Assembly: GCA_016185125.1 (NCBI GenBank)
Contig: JACPOC010000021.1
Span: 124,001 to 188,000, forward strand
DNA length: 64,000 nucleotides
Direction: 5' to 3'
DNA from: Bacteroidota bacterium
Lineage (GTDB): Bacteria > Bacteroidota > Bacteroidia > B-17B0 > Aurantibacillaceae
The notes beneath the pieces were generated by a model. The model was not told the DNA's origin, made no database searches, and saw nothing but the letters and a program-made list of their open reading frames with translations. Every line of letters begins with the position of its first letter. Position 1 is the first letter of the stretch. Shown here one piece after another: positions 38,742 through 48,227 of the stretch. The position numbers were made by a program, and so were the translations under genes.

Positions 38742-41240
38742 TTGAATAAATTTCAAAAAATAGCCTTCATAATTTTTATTATACTGAGTCTTCTTTTGGG
38801 TTATTTGGGCTATCGCACCCTTCAAAATAACAAGCAGCCCTCCATTAAGGCACTCACTTTAATACCGGACGGTTGTTCGGCATTATTTACCTATGATAAT
38901 TATACGGAGTTTGCCAATTCTTTAAGAAACAAAAATTTACTTTGGCAAGATCTTCGCTCTCTTTCCTCTTTTTCCTCATTTGAAAAACATCTTGCTTATT
39001 TCGATTCGCTTTTAATTCTTCATCCTATGTTAACTGATCTTGTGCAAAACAATCCGGTTTATTTAAGTATTTATCCTGATAAAACTTTTCTAATAAGTCT
39101 CAATTTTAAAGAGCTTTGCGATGAAACAAAATTTAAAAATAAGCTTAGCACAATTTTTCCGCCTAATGGTGCAGTAAGATTATTTGTTCAGGTGAAACAC
39201 GGTGTGCTTGCAGTTTCCGATACTGAAAGTTTGTTATCCAAATTATTTGATGATAAATTTCCTAAATTGGTAGATAATAGCAGTTTTATAACTATAAATA
39301 ATGAAGTAAATTATGGCGGAAACAGCGTTTATGTTAATCATTATGGACTTTTAAATAAATCTTTTTCAAGCATTAATATTAAACCGGAAAGCATAGCCTT
39401 AAATGGTATTAAAAATACAGATTCTCTTTTATTTACGGGCGATAAGCAGGCCGCCGCTCTTACAGGCACAGAACTTTTAAATCATATTCCCTTACTGTGC
39501 AATGCATTTGAAATTTATGCTGTACAAAACGGATTCAGTCTTTCTAAAAAGCAGGAAAATAATAATTGGTGGTTATCTGTTAACGAGCAAGCTTTATTTA
39601 ATGCTGAAAAACAATTTCATGAGAACATAAAGGATTTTGTAATTACAACTTCATTGCCCTCAAAAAATAAAGCGCTTGTTGTTGGTATATCCGATTCTCT
39701 AAAAATTGCTGAATTAATTCCGTATATAAGCGATTCATCTTTTACGCATAAGCAAATAATCAAATTGCAAAAAAAATCATTTTCCTTTAGTAAGTCTACT
39801 TTTCCGGTTCTTAACCTCAGTGAAATAAATTATATGCTAATTTTTAGGGATCACCTTGTATTTACAAGTACAGATCAAGAGGCTGAGGTGTTTTTAAACG
39901 CTTCTATAAACAAGAGTTCTCTATTGGATAATTTATCTTTTAAATCGTACGCTGTTAAAAATTTCGATACAGATTTTCATTACCTGCGCTATTTCACCAT
40001 CAATTCATTAAGCAAAGAACAATTACCTTTTGATAATTCTTTAATAGAGAGCGATCTTAATTATTTAAAAAATATAAGTCACTGTTCGTTTTTAAGTACC
40101 TATAAAAGTGATTTTTTAAATTTTCGCTTTTATACTAAATTTCTTCAGGAAAGCATCAGCGATGATCCAAATTTGTTATGGACGTTGAACGCAGATACAA
40201 CCATAATCACCAGGCCTTGGTTGTTTAAAAACCACATGACACAGGGTGCGGAAATTGTTTTTCAAACGGGCGATAAAATTCTTCAATTACAGAACGCAAC
40301 CGGAAAAATAATCTGGAAAAAGCAAATTGCCGAAGCAGTTCGATCGGATATTTTTATGGTAGATGCTTTCAAAAACGGAAAACTACAACTGTTATTCAAT
40401 ACCGATAATTACATTCATTTAATTGACAGAAATGGTAAATATGTTCAAGGTTATCCTGTAAAACTTCCTTCAAAAGCAACCAATAAATTAAGTGTGCTGG
40501 ACTATGAAAATAAAAAAGACTGGCGACTTTTTATTGCCTGCGCAGATAATAAAATATATAATTACTCTATTTGGGGAATTAGAAATGAGGGCTTTAAACC
40601 GTATTTAACTGCCAATCAAGTTGGTCTTCCAATAAAATATTGCAAGGTAGGCCTAAGTGATTATCTCATAACCGCTGACCACAAAGGTAGGTTATACGCC
40701 TTTAGCAGAAAAGGTGACGGCCGCATTGATTTTAAAAATAAGATGACGCAGGATGTAATTGACTTTGAATTAGTGAGCGGAAATTCTTTAGCCACTACCC
40801 AAATTATTTATTTCGATGAGAAAAATTACTTGTTAAATAAAATTTCTTTAGGCGATAAAAAGGAAATTTTTAAAACTTCTGAAGCACAAGTAAGACCTGC
40901 CTATTGTTTTAATGACGCGGATAAAAATTCAATTACAGATCTTATAATTGCTGGGAAGGAATTAATAGAAGTTTATGATATTAATGGAAATAAAAATTTT
41001 AAACAAAAACTAAAAGAAAATTTTAATCCTAATGTTGTTAATTTTTACAGTGTAAACAACTCATCTTTTATTAACGCGCTTGATAAGGAAAACACTACGC
41101 TGGTGGTGGCAAACATCGACCAGCAAAAAATTAAAGAATATAAGTCCACACAAATTCCTTTAATTTGCGATGTTTTTAACGACGGTAAAACATACTTAAT
41201 ACTTGTTTCAGGCAAACAAATAAGGTGTTATAAGTTATAG
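38742..41240 (+). CDS. Membrane-anchored protein with C-terminal propeller-like repeats
   Basis: I do not recognise a named family for this 832-residue protein. A membrane segment (about residues 6-24, FIIFIILSLLLGYLGY) anchors a large extracytoplasmic part. The first 450 residues are mixed alpha-beta. The last 330 contain blade-like repeats (ILQLQNATGKIIWKKQI, IHLIDRNGKYVQGYPV, KGRLYAFSRKGDGRID, IEVYDINGNKNF) resembling PQQ/YVTN propellers. No ATG precedes this region; TTG at 38742 lies 5 nt after a -7-like box TACCTTTA (38729-38736), while TTG at 38724 would overlap it. The 3' end overlaps convergent purM by 6 nt. Confidence 0.8.
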   Translation: MNKFQKIAFIIFIILSLLLGYLGYRTLQNNKQPSIKALTLIPDGCSALFTYDNYTEFANSLRNKNLLWQDLRSLSSFSSFEKHLAYFDSLLILHPMLTDLVQNNPVYLSIYPDKTFLISLNFKELCDETKFKNKLSTIFPPNGAVRLFVQVKHGVLAVSDTESLLSKLFDDKFPKLVDNSSFITINNEVNYGGNSVYVNHYGLLNKSFSSINIKPESIALNGIKNTDSLLFTGDKQAAALTGTELLNHIPLLCNAFEIYAVQNGFSLSKKQENNNWWLSVNEQALFNAEKQFHENIKDFVITTSLPSKNKALVVGISDSLKIAELIPYISDSSFTHKQIIKLQKKSFSFSKSTFPVLNLSEINYMLIFRDHLVFTSTDQEAEVFLNASINKSSLLDNLSFKSYAVKNFDTDFHYLRYFTINSLSKEQLPFDNSLIESDLNYLKNISHCSFLSTYKSDFLNFRFYTKFLQESISDDPNLLWTLNADTTIITRPWLFKNHMTQGAEIVFQTGDKILQLQNATGKIIWKKQIAEAVRSDIFMVDAFKNGKLQLLFNTDNYIHLIDRNGKYVQGYPVKLPSKATNKLSVLDYENKKDWRLFIACADNKIYNYSIWGIRNEGFKPYLTANQVGLPIKYCKVGLSDYLITADHKGRLYAFSRKGDGRIDFKNKMTQDVIDFELVSGNSLATTQIIYFDEKNYLLNKISLGDKKEIFKTSEAQVRPAYCFNDADKNSITDLIIAGKELIEVYDINGNKNFKQKLKENFNPNVVNFYSVNNSSFINALDKENTTLVVANIDQQKIKEYKSTQIPLICDVFNDGKTYLILVSGKQIRCYKL

Positions 41241-42440
41241 ATATTTATAAGTGCCAAATTCGGATTGAATTGTTACTGTTTTTTCCTCTGCTTTTTCAAC
41301 TCTTCCTATAATTTTTGCATCAACATTAAAAGATTTGGATACTGAAATAATCTCAGTTGCAAATTTTTCATCAACATAAATTTCCATACGGTGCCCCATG
41401 TTAAACACCTTATACATTTCCTGGTAATCGGTATGGCTTTGCTCATGTATCATTTTAAAGAGAGGTGGAACATCAAATAAATTATCTTTAATTATGTGAA
41501 GATTGTCATTAATAAAATGAAGCACCTTTGTTTGCGCCCCTCCACTACAATGCACAATTCCATGGAGGTGATTTCCAAATAACGAAATAATTTTTTTAAT
41601 AATAGGGGCGTAAGTTCTAGTGGGCGAAAGTACAAGTTTGCCCGCATTAATTTTTTCGCTTTTAGGTGATTGGTGCGGATTGATATAATTTACAGCAATT
41701 TTATCCGTTAAAGCGAGGCTGCCGATGTATACCACAGACTCGGGTAAAGCAGGGTCAAAACTTTCCGGATATTTTTTGGCAACAGCTTTTCCAAATACAT
41801 CGTGGCGTGCGCTTGTTAAACCGTTACTTCCCATTCCACCGTTATATTCGCTTTCGTACGTAGCCTGTCCGTAGCTGCATAATCCTATGATCACATCACC
41901 CGCACGAATAGCATCATTGGATATTACTTTATTCCTTTCCATTCGGCAAATTACTGTACTGTCAACAATAACCGTGCGTACCAGGTCTCCCACATCTGCA
42001 GTTTCTCCGCCTGTAGATGAAATAGATATCCCGTTTTCTCTTAAATTCTGAAGCACTTCTTCCGTGCCGTTAATAATGGCGGAAATCACTTCACCCGGAA
42101 TTAAATTTTTGTTTCTGCCAATAGTTGAGGATAATAAAATATTATCGGTGGCACCAACACAAATAAGATCATCTACATTCATAATAACCGCATCTTGAGC
42201 AATTCCTTTCCAAACTGAAATGTCGCCCGTTTCTTTCCAATACATATAGGCAAGAGACGATTTGGTGCCTGCGCCATCAGCATGCATCACCAGGCAATGC
42301 TCATCGCTTCCGCTTAAATGATCAGGCACAATTTTGCAGAATGCTTTAGGAAAAAGTCCCTTATCTAATTTTGAAATAGCCGCATGCACATCTTCTTTTG
42401 AGGCAGAAACTCCGCGGAGATTATATTTATTATCGCTCAT
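41235..42440 (-). CDS. purM: AIR synthase (phosphoribosylformylglycinamidine cyclo-ligase)
   Basis: PurM converts FGAM to aminoimidazole ribotide with ATP in purine synthesis. The 401-residue protein shows the AIRS N-terminal pattern (LVMHADGAGTKSSLAYMYW, DAVIMNVDDLICVGA, ISSTGGETADVGDLVRTV) and C-terminal pattern (VHCSGGAQTKVL, VFNMGHRMEIYV). It is longer than the roughly 345-residue E. coli enzyme, as in other Bacteroidota. ATG at 42440 (MSDNKYNLRGVSASKEDV) matches the family start; the in-frame codon at 42527 does not. It is divergent from mqnA. Confidence 0.94.
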   Translation of the reverse strand: MSDNKYNLRGVSASKEDVHAAISKLDKGLFPKAFCKIVPDHLSGSDEHCLVMHADGAGTKSSLAYMYWKETGDISVWKGIAQDAVIMNVDDLICVGATDNILLSSTIGRNKNLIPGEVISAIINGTEEVLQNLRENGISISSTGGETADVGDLVRTVIVDSTVICRMERNKVISNDAIRAGDVIIGLCSYGQATYESEYNGGMGSNGLTSARHDVFGKAVAKKYPESFDPALPESVVYIGSLALTDKIAVNYINPHQSPKSEKINAGKLVLSPTRTYAPIIKKIISLFGNHLHGIVHCSGGAQTKVLHFINDNLHIIKDNLFDVPPLFKMIHEQSHTDYQEMYKVFNMGHRMEIYVDEKFATEIISVSKSFNVDAKIIGRVEKAEEKTVTIQSEFGTYKYL

Positions 42441-42498
42441 GAATAAATTAAAAGTAAAACTTATTTTTAATTTGATTCTTCTTATTTTTACAGACGTT

Positions 42499-43257
42499 GT
42501 GAACAAAAAGAAAATCAAAATATCCATCGTTAATTACACAAACACGCTGCCATTTAAATGGGCCTTAAAACAAAGCGATTTGATTAAAGAAATAGATCTG
42601 CAGGAGGATATTCCCAGTATTTGCGCTCAGAAGCTAAAGTTTAAACAAGTAGATTTAGCCTTGGTTCCGGTAGCGTTATTACCTGACCTTGAGGAGTATT
42701 TTATAGAAACCGATTATTGCATTGGCACATTGGGTGTGGTAGACAGTGTAAAACTCTATAGTAGTATTCCTCTTAATGAAATTGAAAGCATAACTTTGGA
42801 TTATCAATCTAAATCAAGTATAATTCTTGCAAAAATATTGTGCAAATTTCACTGGAAAATAAAACCTGTTTTTTTTGACGCGAAGCCCGGTTTTGAAAAA
42901 AACGTGGCTGACAACAATGCAAATGTGGTTATTGGTGACAGAACCTTTGATTTGAATGGTACGTTTAAATACGAGTTTGACCTTGCGGCAGAGTGGAAAG
43001 AACTAACAGGGCTTCCGTTTGTATTTGCCGCCTGGGTAAGCACAGAAAAGCTAAACGCAGATTTTGTTTCGCGTTTTAACAAGGTGTTAAAGTATGGGGT
43101 GCTAAATTGCAGCCAAGCCATTAATGCATCTCTCAACGAAATAAAAATTCCTAAGAAAAAAGCAATTGAATACCTCACCCAAAGAATAGATTATCACTTA
43201 GATGATGAAAAACGAAAGGCGCTTGATCTTTTTTTGAATTATATTACAAAGCTTTAA
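42499..43257 (+). CDS. mqnA: Chorismate dehydratase MqnA
   Basis: MqnA dehydrates chorismate to 3-enolpyruvylbenzoate, the first step of the futalosine route to menaquinone. The 252-residue periplasmic-binding-protein-like fold begins KKIKISIVNYTNTLPFKWAL, as in characterised MqnA, and includes DLALVPVALLPDLEEY, VIGDRTFDLNG and LPFVFAAWVS. GTG at 42499 fits the homologous N-terminus; ATG at 42440 would add a hydrophobic stretch that the family lacks. A -7-like box TATTTTTA (42483-42490) lies 8 nt before the GTG. MqnD and other pathway genes are not in the window. Confidence 0.9.
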   Translation: MNKKKIKISIVNYTNTLPFKWALKQSDLIKEIDLQEDIPSICAQKLKFKQVDLALVPVALLPDLEEYFIETDYCIGTLGVVDSVKLYSSIPLNEIESITLDYQSKSSIILAKILCKFHWKIKPVFFDAKPGFEKNVADNNANVVIGDRTFDLNGTFKYEFDLAAEWKELTGLPFVFAAWVSTEKLNADFVSRFNKVLKYGVLNCSQAINASLNEIKIPKKKAIEYLTQRIDYHLDDEKRKALDLFLNYITKL

Positions 43258-44134
43258 AATTTTCACCCACGATTACATTTAAAGATTTAGGTTTACATTC
43301 AAATACCACTTCGGTGTCTTCCATCGCAGGTTCGCCGTCAAAATGCACAGTATCTTTAAACTCTCTGGTGATTGAAATTTTTGAAGCGGTATAGGTTTCA
43401 ATCAACCTGCTTTTGTGTGCGTTTTTACTAAGCACTTTAAGCATTAAGCCAAAGACAAAAATTGGATTGAAGGGTTTTAAAATGGAAACATGAAATATTC
43501 CGTCCTGCATATTTGCCTGCGGGGCAATGTAAAAATCATTTCCATACTGACCCGCGTTTGCTACTGTAATTAAAAAAGCTTTCCGTTTAATCTCAGTGTT
43601 GTTAAACTTTAAAATATAATTCTTAGCCCTGTATTTGAAAATTTCGCGCAGGGTTATTTTTATATAACTGCTTAATCCGCGTTTTTGTGATAAAGCGAAT
43701 AAATTGCCTATGTGTGCATCAAAACCAACGCCGCTTGTGCAAAAGAAGGGCGTTCCATTAATAGTACCATTATCAATAACAGTAGTTTTGCCAACCGCAA
43801 TTTGCTTAATTACTTCTTCAATATTCATAGAAAGCGTAAGTGAACGCGCAAGCCCATTGCCTGAACCCATTGGAACAATGCCCAAATTAATGCCGGTGCC
43901 TAAAATAGCGGATGCCACTCTGTTTACAGTGCCATCCCCACCTACAGCCACCGCATCTGTATACCCTTGTGTTTTTAGTAAAGCCGTAATTTCATTAAAA
44001 TGGGCTTTGTTCTTCCAGATAACAATTTGAAAATAGATGTTTGCCGGAAACTCACGCCTAATTGTTTTTATTATTTGATCCGATATTTTTTTACCCGCAT
44101 TTGGGTTAACTATAAAAAGTATTTTACGAGGCAC
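43244..44134 (-). CDS. Diacylglycerol/lipid kinase, YegS/BmrU-like
   Basis: This 296-residue cytoplasmic lipid kinase phosphorylates diacylglycerol or related lipids. The nucleotide-binding loop GGDGTVNRVASAILG lies near residue 66 and GIVPMGSGNGLARSL near 88, both family signatures; the C-terminal half is the beta-sandwich domain. The start is GTG at 44132-44134, preceded by a -7-like box TAATTTTA (minus strand, 44139-44146) at 4 nt. Its 3' end overlaps mqnA by 14 nt. The substrate is uncertain. Confidence 0.92.
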   Translation of the reverse strand: MPRKILFIVNPNAGKKISDQIIKTIRREFPANIYFQIVIWKNKAHFNEITALLKTQGYTDAVAVGGDGTVNRVASAILGTGINLGIVPMGSGNGLARSLTLSMNIEEVIKQIAVGKTTVIDNGTINGTPFFCTSGVGFDAHIGNLFALSQKRGLSSYIKITLREIFKYRAKNYILKFNNTEIKRKAFLITVANAGQYGNDFYIAPQANMQDGIFHVSILKPFNPIFVFGLMLKVLSKNAHKSRLIETYTASKISITREFKDTVHFDGEPAMEDTEVVFECKPKSLNVIVGENFKAL

Positions 44135-44228
44135 TGGCTAAAATTAATGTTTTTATTAAGGGTTAAAGGCTCTTAAAATTAAATTAATGTTGGCTTAACT
44201 TTAAGTATTAGTAAGATAAGCTTTGAGT

Positions 44229-45536
44229 TTATTTTTTAAAGGAATTTATTTTTTTATAACCGATGAGTTGATCATAATAAGTTCCTATTTTGCGGTGATA
44301 AACATACACGCCGTAATCATTTTCTGTATCCCAATGGTCGCCTTCAATCACCGTTTCATCACCACCCTTTTTGGTATCGTTGCTTAAAACATATATGTAA
44401 TTGTAAAATCCTTGCTTTAAGTATAAGCGGAGTTCGTATCCTAAACGTTTATAATTGTAGGTCATTTTACTTTTTTTATTCATGCGCCAATCGGTTAATT
44501 TACCCATCACATAAAAATTTCCGGCAGATTCGGGAGTGGGGTAAGGAAGAAAAAAATCGACGAAAACATAATCCGCTTCTACGTCCTGATTTCCTCGTGA
44601 ATCACGGTTTTTTATCAAAAAGCTACCGTTAAAATCGTTATAAAATAAATAAGGTTTGGTGGTTCTTAACTCTTCGGGATACAGTACCACGTGGTTTTTT
44701 AATTCGGCATCCTGATAAATTTCCTTCACTTTTTCGGTATAAAACCGCATACTTCGAATATCAAAATACCTGAATTCATTTCCGCCGTTAAAAGTACTGG
44801 CATCATCCAGCGAATAGGTAAACTGACCTCCGCCCATAAACGTTGGCTTTATGCCCTGCACCGCATTGTCCCATCTGTTGTTTTGAGTAAGTACAACTTT
44901 CAGGTCGGAATATGGGTTTGTAATATCGTATCCCGAGTTATAAATTGTAAAGTCAAGATGCTGTTTGTTAAATTGCTCATCACCGCTGCTTGATTGCCTG
45001 AATGTATGCGCCACGGTAACCTTATTATCATAAACCATAATGCGGCGGCTTAAAACCAAATCTTTTTTATCGCCGTTAAGGTAAACATACACCAAATAAT
45101 TTCCGCTTTTAGTAAATTTTAAATTTTGCTGTGGAAAAAGAATGGAGTAGTGAATATATTTTTGAAGGGTATTGGTTGAAAATGTAAAATTGATAATATT
45201 TAAATCAAAAAAGCCGCTCAGGTATTCGCTTATCATTAAATCGCTGGGAGTCCAATCGGCATTGCAATGTATAAACGACAAAGAGTATTGTTTTTGGTCA
45301 CCGTCAATGTCATCAAAACTTAATTCAATTTGTTCGTTTGAATTTAAATTGATGATAGGAGCTGAATATTCCCAGGTGGCTTCATGAATCTGTACGGTTT
45401 TAATAGCCGGCTTATAATTTACATCATCATATTTAAGAACATTATCATTCACATAATCTTCTTCAGCTTCAGAGTTCTGAGAAAATGAAATGTTGGTTAA
45501 ACACAGAAAAATGCAAATTAGCAGTCCTTTAAACAT
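44229..45536 (-). CDS. T9SS plug protein (DUF5103 family)
   Basis: This 435-residue exported protein has a signal peptide ending ISFSQ. Family members plug the extracellular-side lumen of the T9SS translocon SprA. Typical parts are YKPAIKTVQIHEATWEYSAPII near the N-terminus, QYSLSFIHCNADWTPSDLMISEYLSG-like text split over residues 82-107, and FYVMGKLTDWRMNKKSKM near the C-terminus. Length is usual. It stands alone rather than with other T9SS genes. A -7-like box TAAATTTA (minus strand, 45541-45548) lies 4 nt before the ATG. Confidence 0.9.
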   Translation of the reverse strand: MFKGLLICIFLCLTNISFSQNSEAEEDYVNDNVLKYDDVNYKPAIKTVQIHEATWEYSAPIINLNSNEQIELSFDDIDGDQKQYSLSFIHCNADWTPSDLMISEYLSGFFDLNIINFTFSTNTLQKYIHYSILFPQQNLKFTKSGNYLVYVYLNGDKKDLVLSRRIMVYDNKVTVAHTFRQSSSGDEQFNKQHLDFTIYNSGYDITNPYSDLKVVLTQNNRWDNAVQGIKPTFMGGGQFTYSLDDASTFNGGNEFRYFDIRSMRFYTEKVKEIYQDAELKNHVVLYPEELRTTKPYLFYNDFNGSFLIKNRDSRGNQDVEADYVFVDFFLPYPTPESAGNFYVMGKLTDWRMNKKSKMTYNYKRLGYELRLYLKQGFYNYIYVLSNDTKKGGDETVIEGDHWDTENDYGVYVYHRKIGTYYDQLIGYKKINSFKK

Positions 45537-45620
45537 TATCTAAATTTAGTGCAAACCATGTTCCAAAAAGGTAAAAGGATTTTAATTATTGCCAAAAAAA
45601 TTTAAAATGAAGGAAATACC

Positions 45621-46241
45621 TTATTTTTTTATTGAAAACAGATTGATTTTACTTTCCTGATTATGAGCAATGCGAACGATATTTTTGCGGTGCGTAACAA
45701 TAAGAATGGCAGCTACCGCAATAGAGAAGGCTGTTAATACCGGATCAGTATTTCCTAAAACCACATTTAAAAATATGGGAAAAGAAATGCCGGCCACCAT
45801 GGAGGATAACGAAACCATTCGGCTGGCCAATAAAACAATTAAAAATACAATCATGGATAAGGCACAGGATAAGGGTAAAATGCAAATGACAATTCCTAAA
45901 ATGGTAGCCACACCTTTTCCGCCTCTAAAGCCTGCAAACACGGGGAATATATGGCCTAATAAAGCCGCCACGCCTAATCCAAGCTGTAAATTTACAAACT
46001 CGGGGCTTCCAAACTCAAAACCGCTTAAATACGATAAAGCTACTGATAATGTACCTTTTATAATATCGATGATTAGTACCGGAATTCCGGCTTTTCGGCC
46101 AAGTACCCTAAAAGTATTGGTAGCACCTGCGTTTCCGCTGCCAAATTCACGAACATCTATTCCATAAAAAGACTTTCCTATCCAAACCGCGGTAGGAATA
46201 GATCCGATTAAATAAGCAAGCAAAACAAGAACTGCGATCAA
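45621..46241 (-). CDS. plsY: Glycerol-3-phosphate acyltransferase PlsY
   Basis: PlsY uses acyl-phosphate to acylate glycerol-3-phosphate, the first step of phospholipid synthesis, in the inner membrane. The 206-residue protein has five hydrophobic segments and the three conserved loops: GSIPTAVWIGK, GSGNAGATNTFRVLG and FAGFRGGKGVAT. The start appears to be TTG at 46239-46241, because the first membrane helix begins at once and no ATG lies upstream. Confidence 0.95.
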   Translation of the reverse strand: MIAVLVLLAYLIGSIPTAVWIGKSFYGIDVREFGSGNAGATNTFRVLGRKAGIPVLIIDIIKGTLSVALSYLSGFEFGSPEFVNLQLGLGVAALLGHIFPVFAGFRGGKGVATILGIVICILPLSCALSMIVFLIVLLASRMVSLSSMVAGISFPIFLNVVLGNTDPVLTAFSIAVAAILIVTHRKNIVRIAHNQESKINLFSIKK

Positions 46242-46269
46242 TGTTGTTAGATTCTTAAGTTAAGTATAA

Positions 46270-46277
46270 CAAATCTA
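46270..46277 (-). promoter_or_regulatory. Putative -7 box of plsY
   Basis: On the minus strand TAGATTTG matches TAnnTTTG exactly. It lies 28 nt upstream of the TTG start of plsY, a normal leader length, unlike the very short leaders seen at other genes here. Confidence 0.4.
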
Positions 46278-46356
46278 TAAATTATTTTAAATATAAAAGC
46301 AACAACCCGGTTTTTATTACCGTTTATTGTGTAAAATAAATAAAATTTAACAGAAA

Positions 46357-47631
46357 TTAATAGGCTCCTTTAAGCGTAACGGCTTGCTCAATTTTTTGCA
46401 GAGCGGTAATATAAGCAGCAATTCGCATTCCTGTTTTAAAACGGGTGGCATTGTTCCACACGTGTTCAAAAGCAATTTCCATTTTAATATCGTGCTTTGC
46501 ATTTACCTCATCCTCGGTCCAGTAATAGCCCGCTTTGTTTTGAACCCACTCAAAATAACTTACTGTTACACCACCGCTGTTTGCCAAAATGTCAGGCACG
46601 CAAATTATTTTTTTGTCATGAAGAATTGGGTCAGCGTCAGGCGTTGTTGGCCCATTGGCACCTTCTACAATTAGTTTTGCCTGAATTTTTGGAGCGTTTT
46701 CTTCGGTAATTACGTTTTGAAGCGCTGCCGGCACCAAAACATCGCATTTACTGATTAATAACTGATCGGCCGCTATTTCTGTGGCTCCTGTAAAGCCTTT
46801 AAGTACACGGTTATTTTTAATTACATATTCATGCACCGCGGTAATATCTATTCCTTTTTCAGAGTAAAAAGAGGCGGTATGATCGCCAATTCCCACTATT
46901 TTAATGCCTTGTTCAGAAAGTAAACGCGCGGCATGTGAGCCCACGTTTCCAAAGCCCTGAACTACAGCGGTAACTTCACTGGGCTTCAAATTCATTTTTT
47001 TAAGAGCGGCCAAAGTATTTACCATTACTCCGCGGCCGGTAGCTGCATCTCTGCCCAAAGAACCGCCAATGGCCAAAGGTTTGCCGGTTATAACCCCGGG
47101 ATTATCTTCGCCGGTAATTTTATTGTATTCGTCTAATATCCAGGCCATTTCGCGGCCACTTGTGCCCATATCCGGGGCAGGAATATCGCGATTTACGCCA
47201 AAAATATCTTTCATAGAAGCGGCGTAGGCACGGCTTAATCTCTCTAATTCGCCCACGCTCATTGCCCGAGGATCGCATTTAATACCGCCTTTTGCGCCTC
47301 CATAAGGAAGGTTGGCCACAGCGCATTTAAAACTCATCCAGGCAGCCAAGGCCATTACTTCATCTGCATTAACATCCATGGCGTAACGAATGCCGCCTTT
47401 ACTTGGACCTAAATGAGTGCTGTGAATGGTTCGGTATCCTTCAAAAATCTGAATTTTTCCGACGTCCATCATTACAGGTAAACTAACCTTTACTTGCTTT
47501 TGCGGATTGCGTAATACCTGTGCAACCTCTTCGCTCAGGTTCATTATTTTAGCGGCCACATCTAATCGGGCCAATACAGCTTCAAACATACTTTCGTGTG
47601 CCTGAGATGCATTTACTGTTTGTGCTGACAT
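46357..47631 (-). CDS. gdhA: Glutamate dehydrogenase (Glu/Leu/Phe/Val family)
   Basis: The enzyme interconverts glutamate and 2-oxoglutarate plus ammonia. The 424-residue protein has the catalytic-lysine motif AVANLPYGGAKGGIKCDP near residue 105, the GDIPAPDMGTSGREMAW-like stretch, and the Rossmann motif VVQGFGNVGSHAARLL near 215. Leucine and phenylalanine dehydrogenases are related but shorter. ATG at 47631 (MSAQTVNASQAHES) is chosen over 47661; a -7-like TAAATTTT lies 3 nt upstream of it. The coenzyme cannot be read reliably. Confidence 0.93.
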   Translation of the reverse strand: MSAQTVNASQAHESMFEAVLARLDVAAKIMNLSEEVAQVLRNPQKQVKVSLPVMMDVGKIQIFEGYRTIHSTHLGPSKGGIRYAMDVNADEVMALAAWMSFKCAVANLPYGGAKGGIKCDPRAMSVGELERLSRAYAASMKDIFGVNRDIPAPDMGTSGREMAWILDEYNKITGEDNPGVITGKPLAIGGSLGRDAATGRGVMVNTLAALKKMNLKPSEVTAVVQGFGNVGSHAARLLSEQGIKIVGIGDHTASFYSEKGIDITAVHEYVIKNNRVLKGFTGATEIAADQLLISKCDVLVPAALQNVITEENAPKIQAKLIVEGANGPTTPDADPILHDKKIICVPDILANSGGVTVSYFEWVQNKAGYYWTEDEVNAKHDIKMEIAFEHVWNNATRFKTGMRIAAYITALQKIEQAVTLKGAY

Positions 47632-47760
47632 AGTAAAATTTAGTTTAATTAGCTGGGGCACAAATTTAAGGAAATAAATGTAAATGACAACCTTGTGGTA
47701 ATATATAGATATAACCTTTTTTGGGAACGATTAAAATGCACATTCAAGCTTTGAATTGAG

Positions 47761-47768
47761 TAAATTTG
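47761..47768 (+). promoter_or_regulatory. -7 box 5 nt before the start at 47774
   Basis: TAAATTTG matches TAnnTTTG exactly and ends 5 nt before the ATG at 47774. It decides the start: the in-frame TTG at 47756 would lie upstream of the box. Confidence 0.55.
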
Positions 47769-47773
47769 CATTA

Positions 47774-48223
47774 ATGGCCGAGTTTTTAAAGATTTTTTCC
47801 GTTTTTATTACCTGTATATTTTTCTTTGTTAAAATTGGAGTGCCTTCTGCGGTAATTTTATTTAAGTATAATTTCCTAAAGGTGTTTATGGTAACATTTG
47901 CAGGCGGTTTAACCGCTAATATTATTTTTACCTATTTAAGTGCCTCTATTCTTAAATGGATACACAATTACAGGCTTAAAAAAGGCATTATTCATGTCAG
48001 GATTATTTTTACCAAACGAAACCGCAAGATCATAAGAATTAAACAAAAATTTGGCTTGGCGGGCATCGCCTTTTTAACACCACTTTTATCTATGCCTATT
48101 GGGGCTTTTGTGGCCGAAAAATTTTATAAGGATAAAAGAAAGGTGATTATCTATTTAAGTATTTCGGTTATTTTTTGGATAACCAGTATTTACGGGGTTC
48201 TGTTTTTAATTCACTGCTCTTGA
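47774..48223 (+). CDS. Small integral membrane protein
   Basis: I do not recognise a specific family. The 149-residue protein has about four membrane segments (residues 4-24, 35-58, 97-115 and 124-146) and a basic cytoplasmic loop (KRNRKIIRIKQKFG). The last two helices, with FLTPLLSMPIGAFVAEKFY, resemble small membrane proteins of the DedA/SNARE-associated or small multidrug-export type. The next gene starts 4 nt after the stop, suggesting co-transcription with the HAD nucleotidase. Confidence 0.75.
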   Translation: MAEFLKIFSVFITCIFFFVKIGVPSAVILFKYNFLKVFMVTFAGGLTANIIFTYLSASILKWIHNYRLKKGIIHVRIIFTKRNRKIIRIKQKFGLAGIAFLTPLLSMPIGAFVAEKFYKDKRKVIIYLSISVIFWITSIYGVLFLIHCS

Positions 48224-48227
48224 AACA

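Noticed and set aside
42334-42498. Extension of mqnA upstream to 42334
   Set aside because: The extra part is antisense to purM and lacks homology; the family start fits GTG at 42499.
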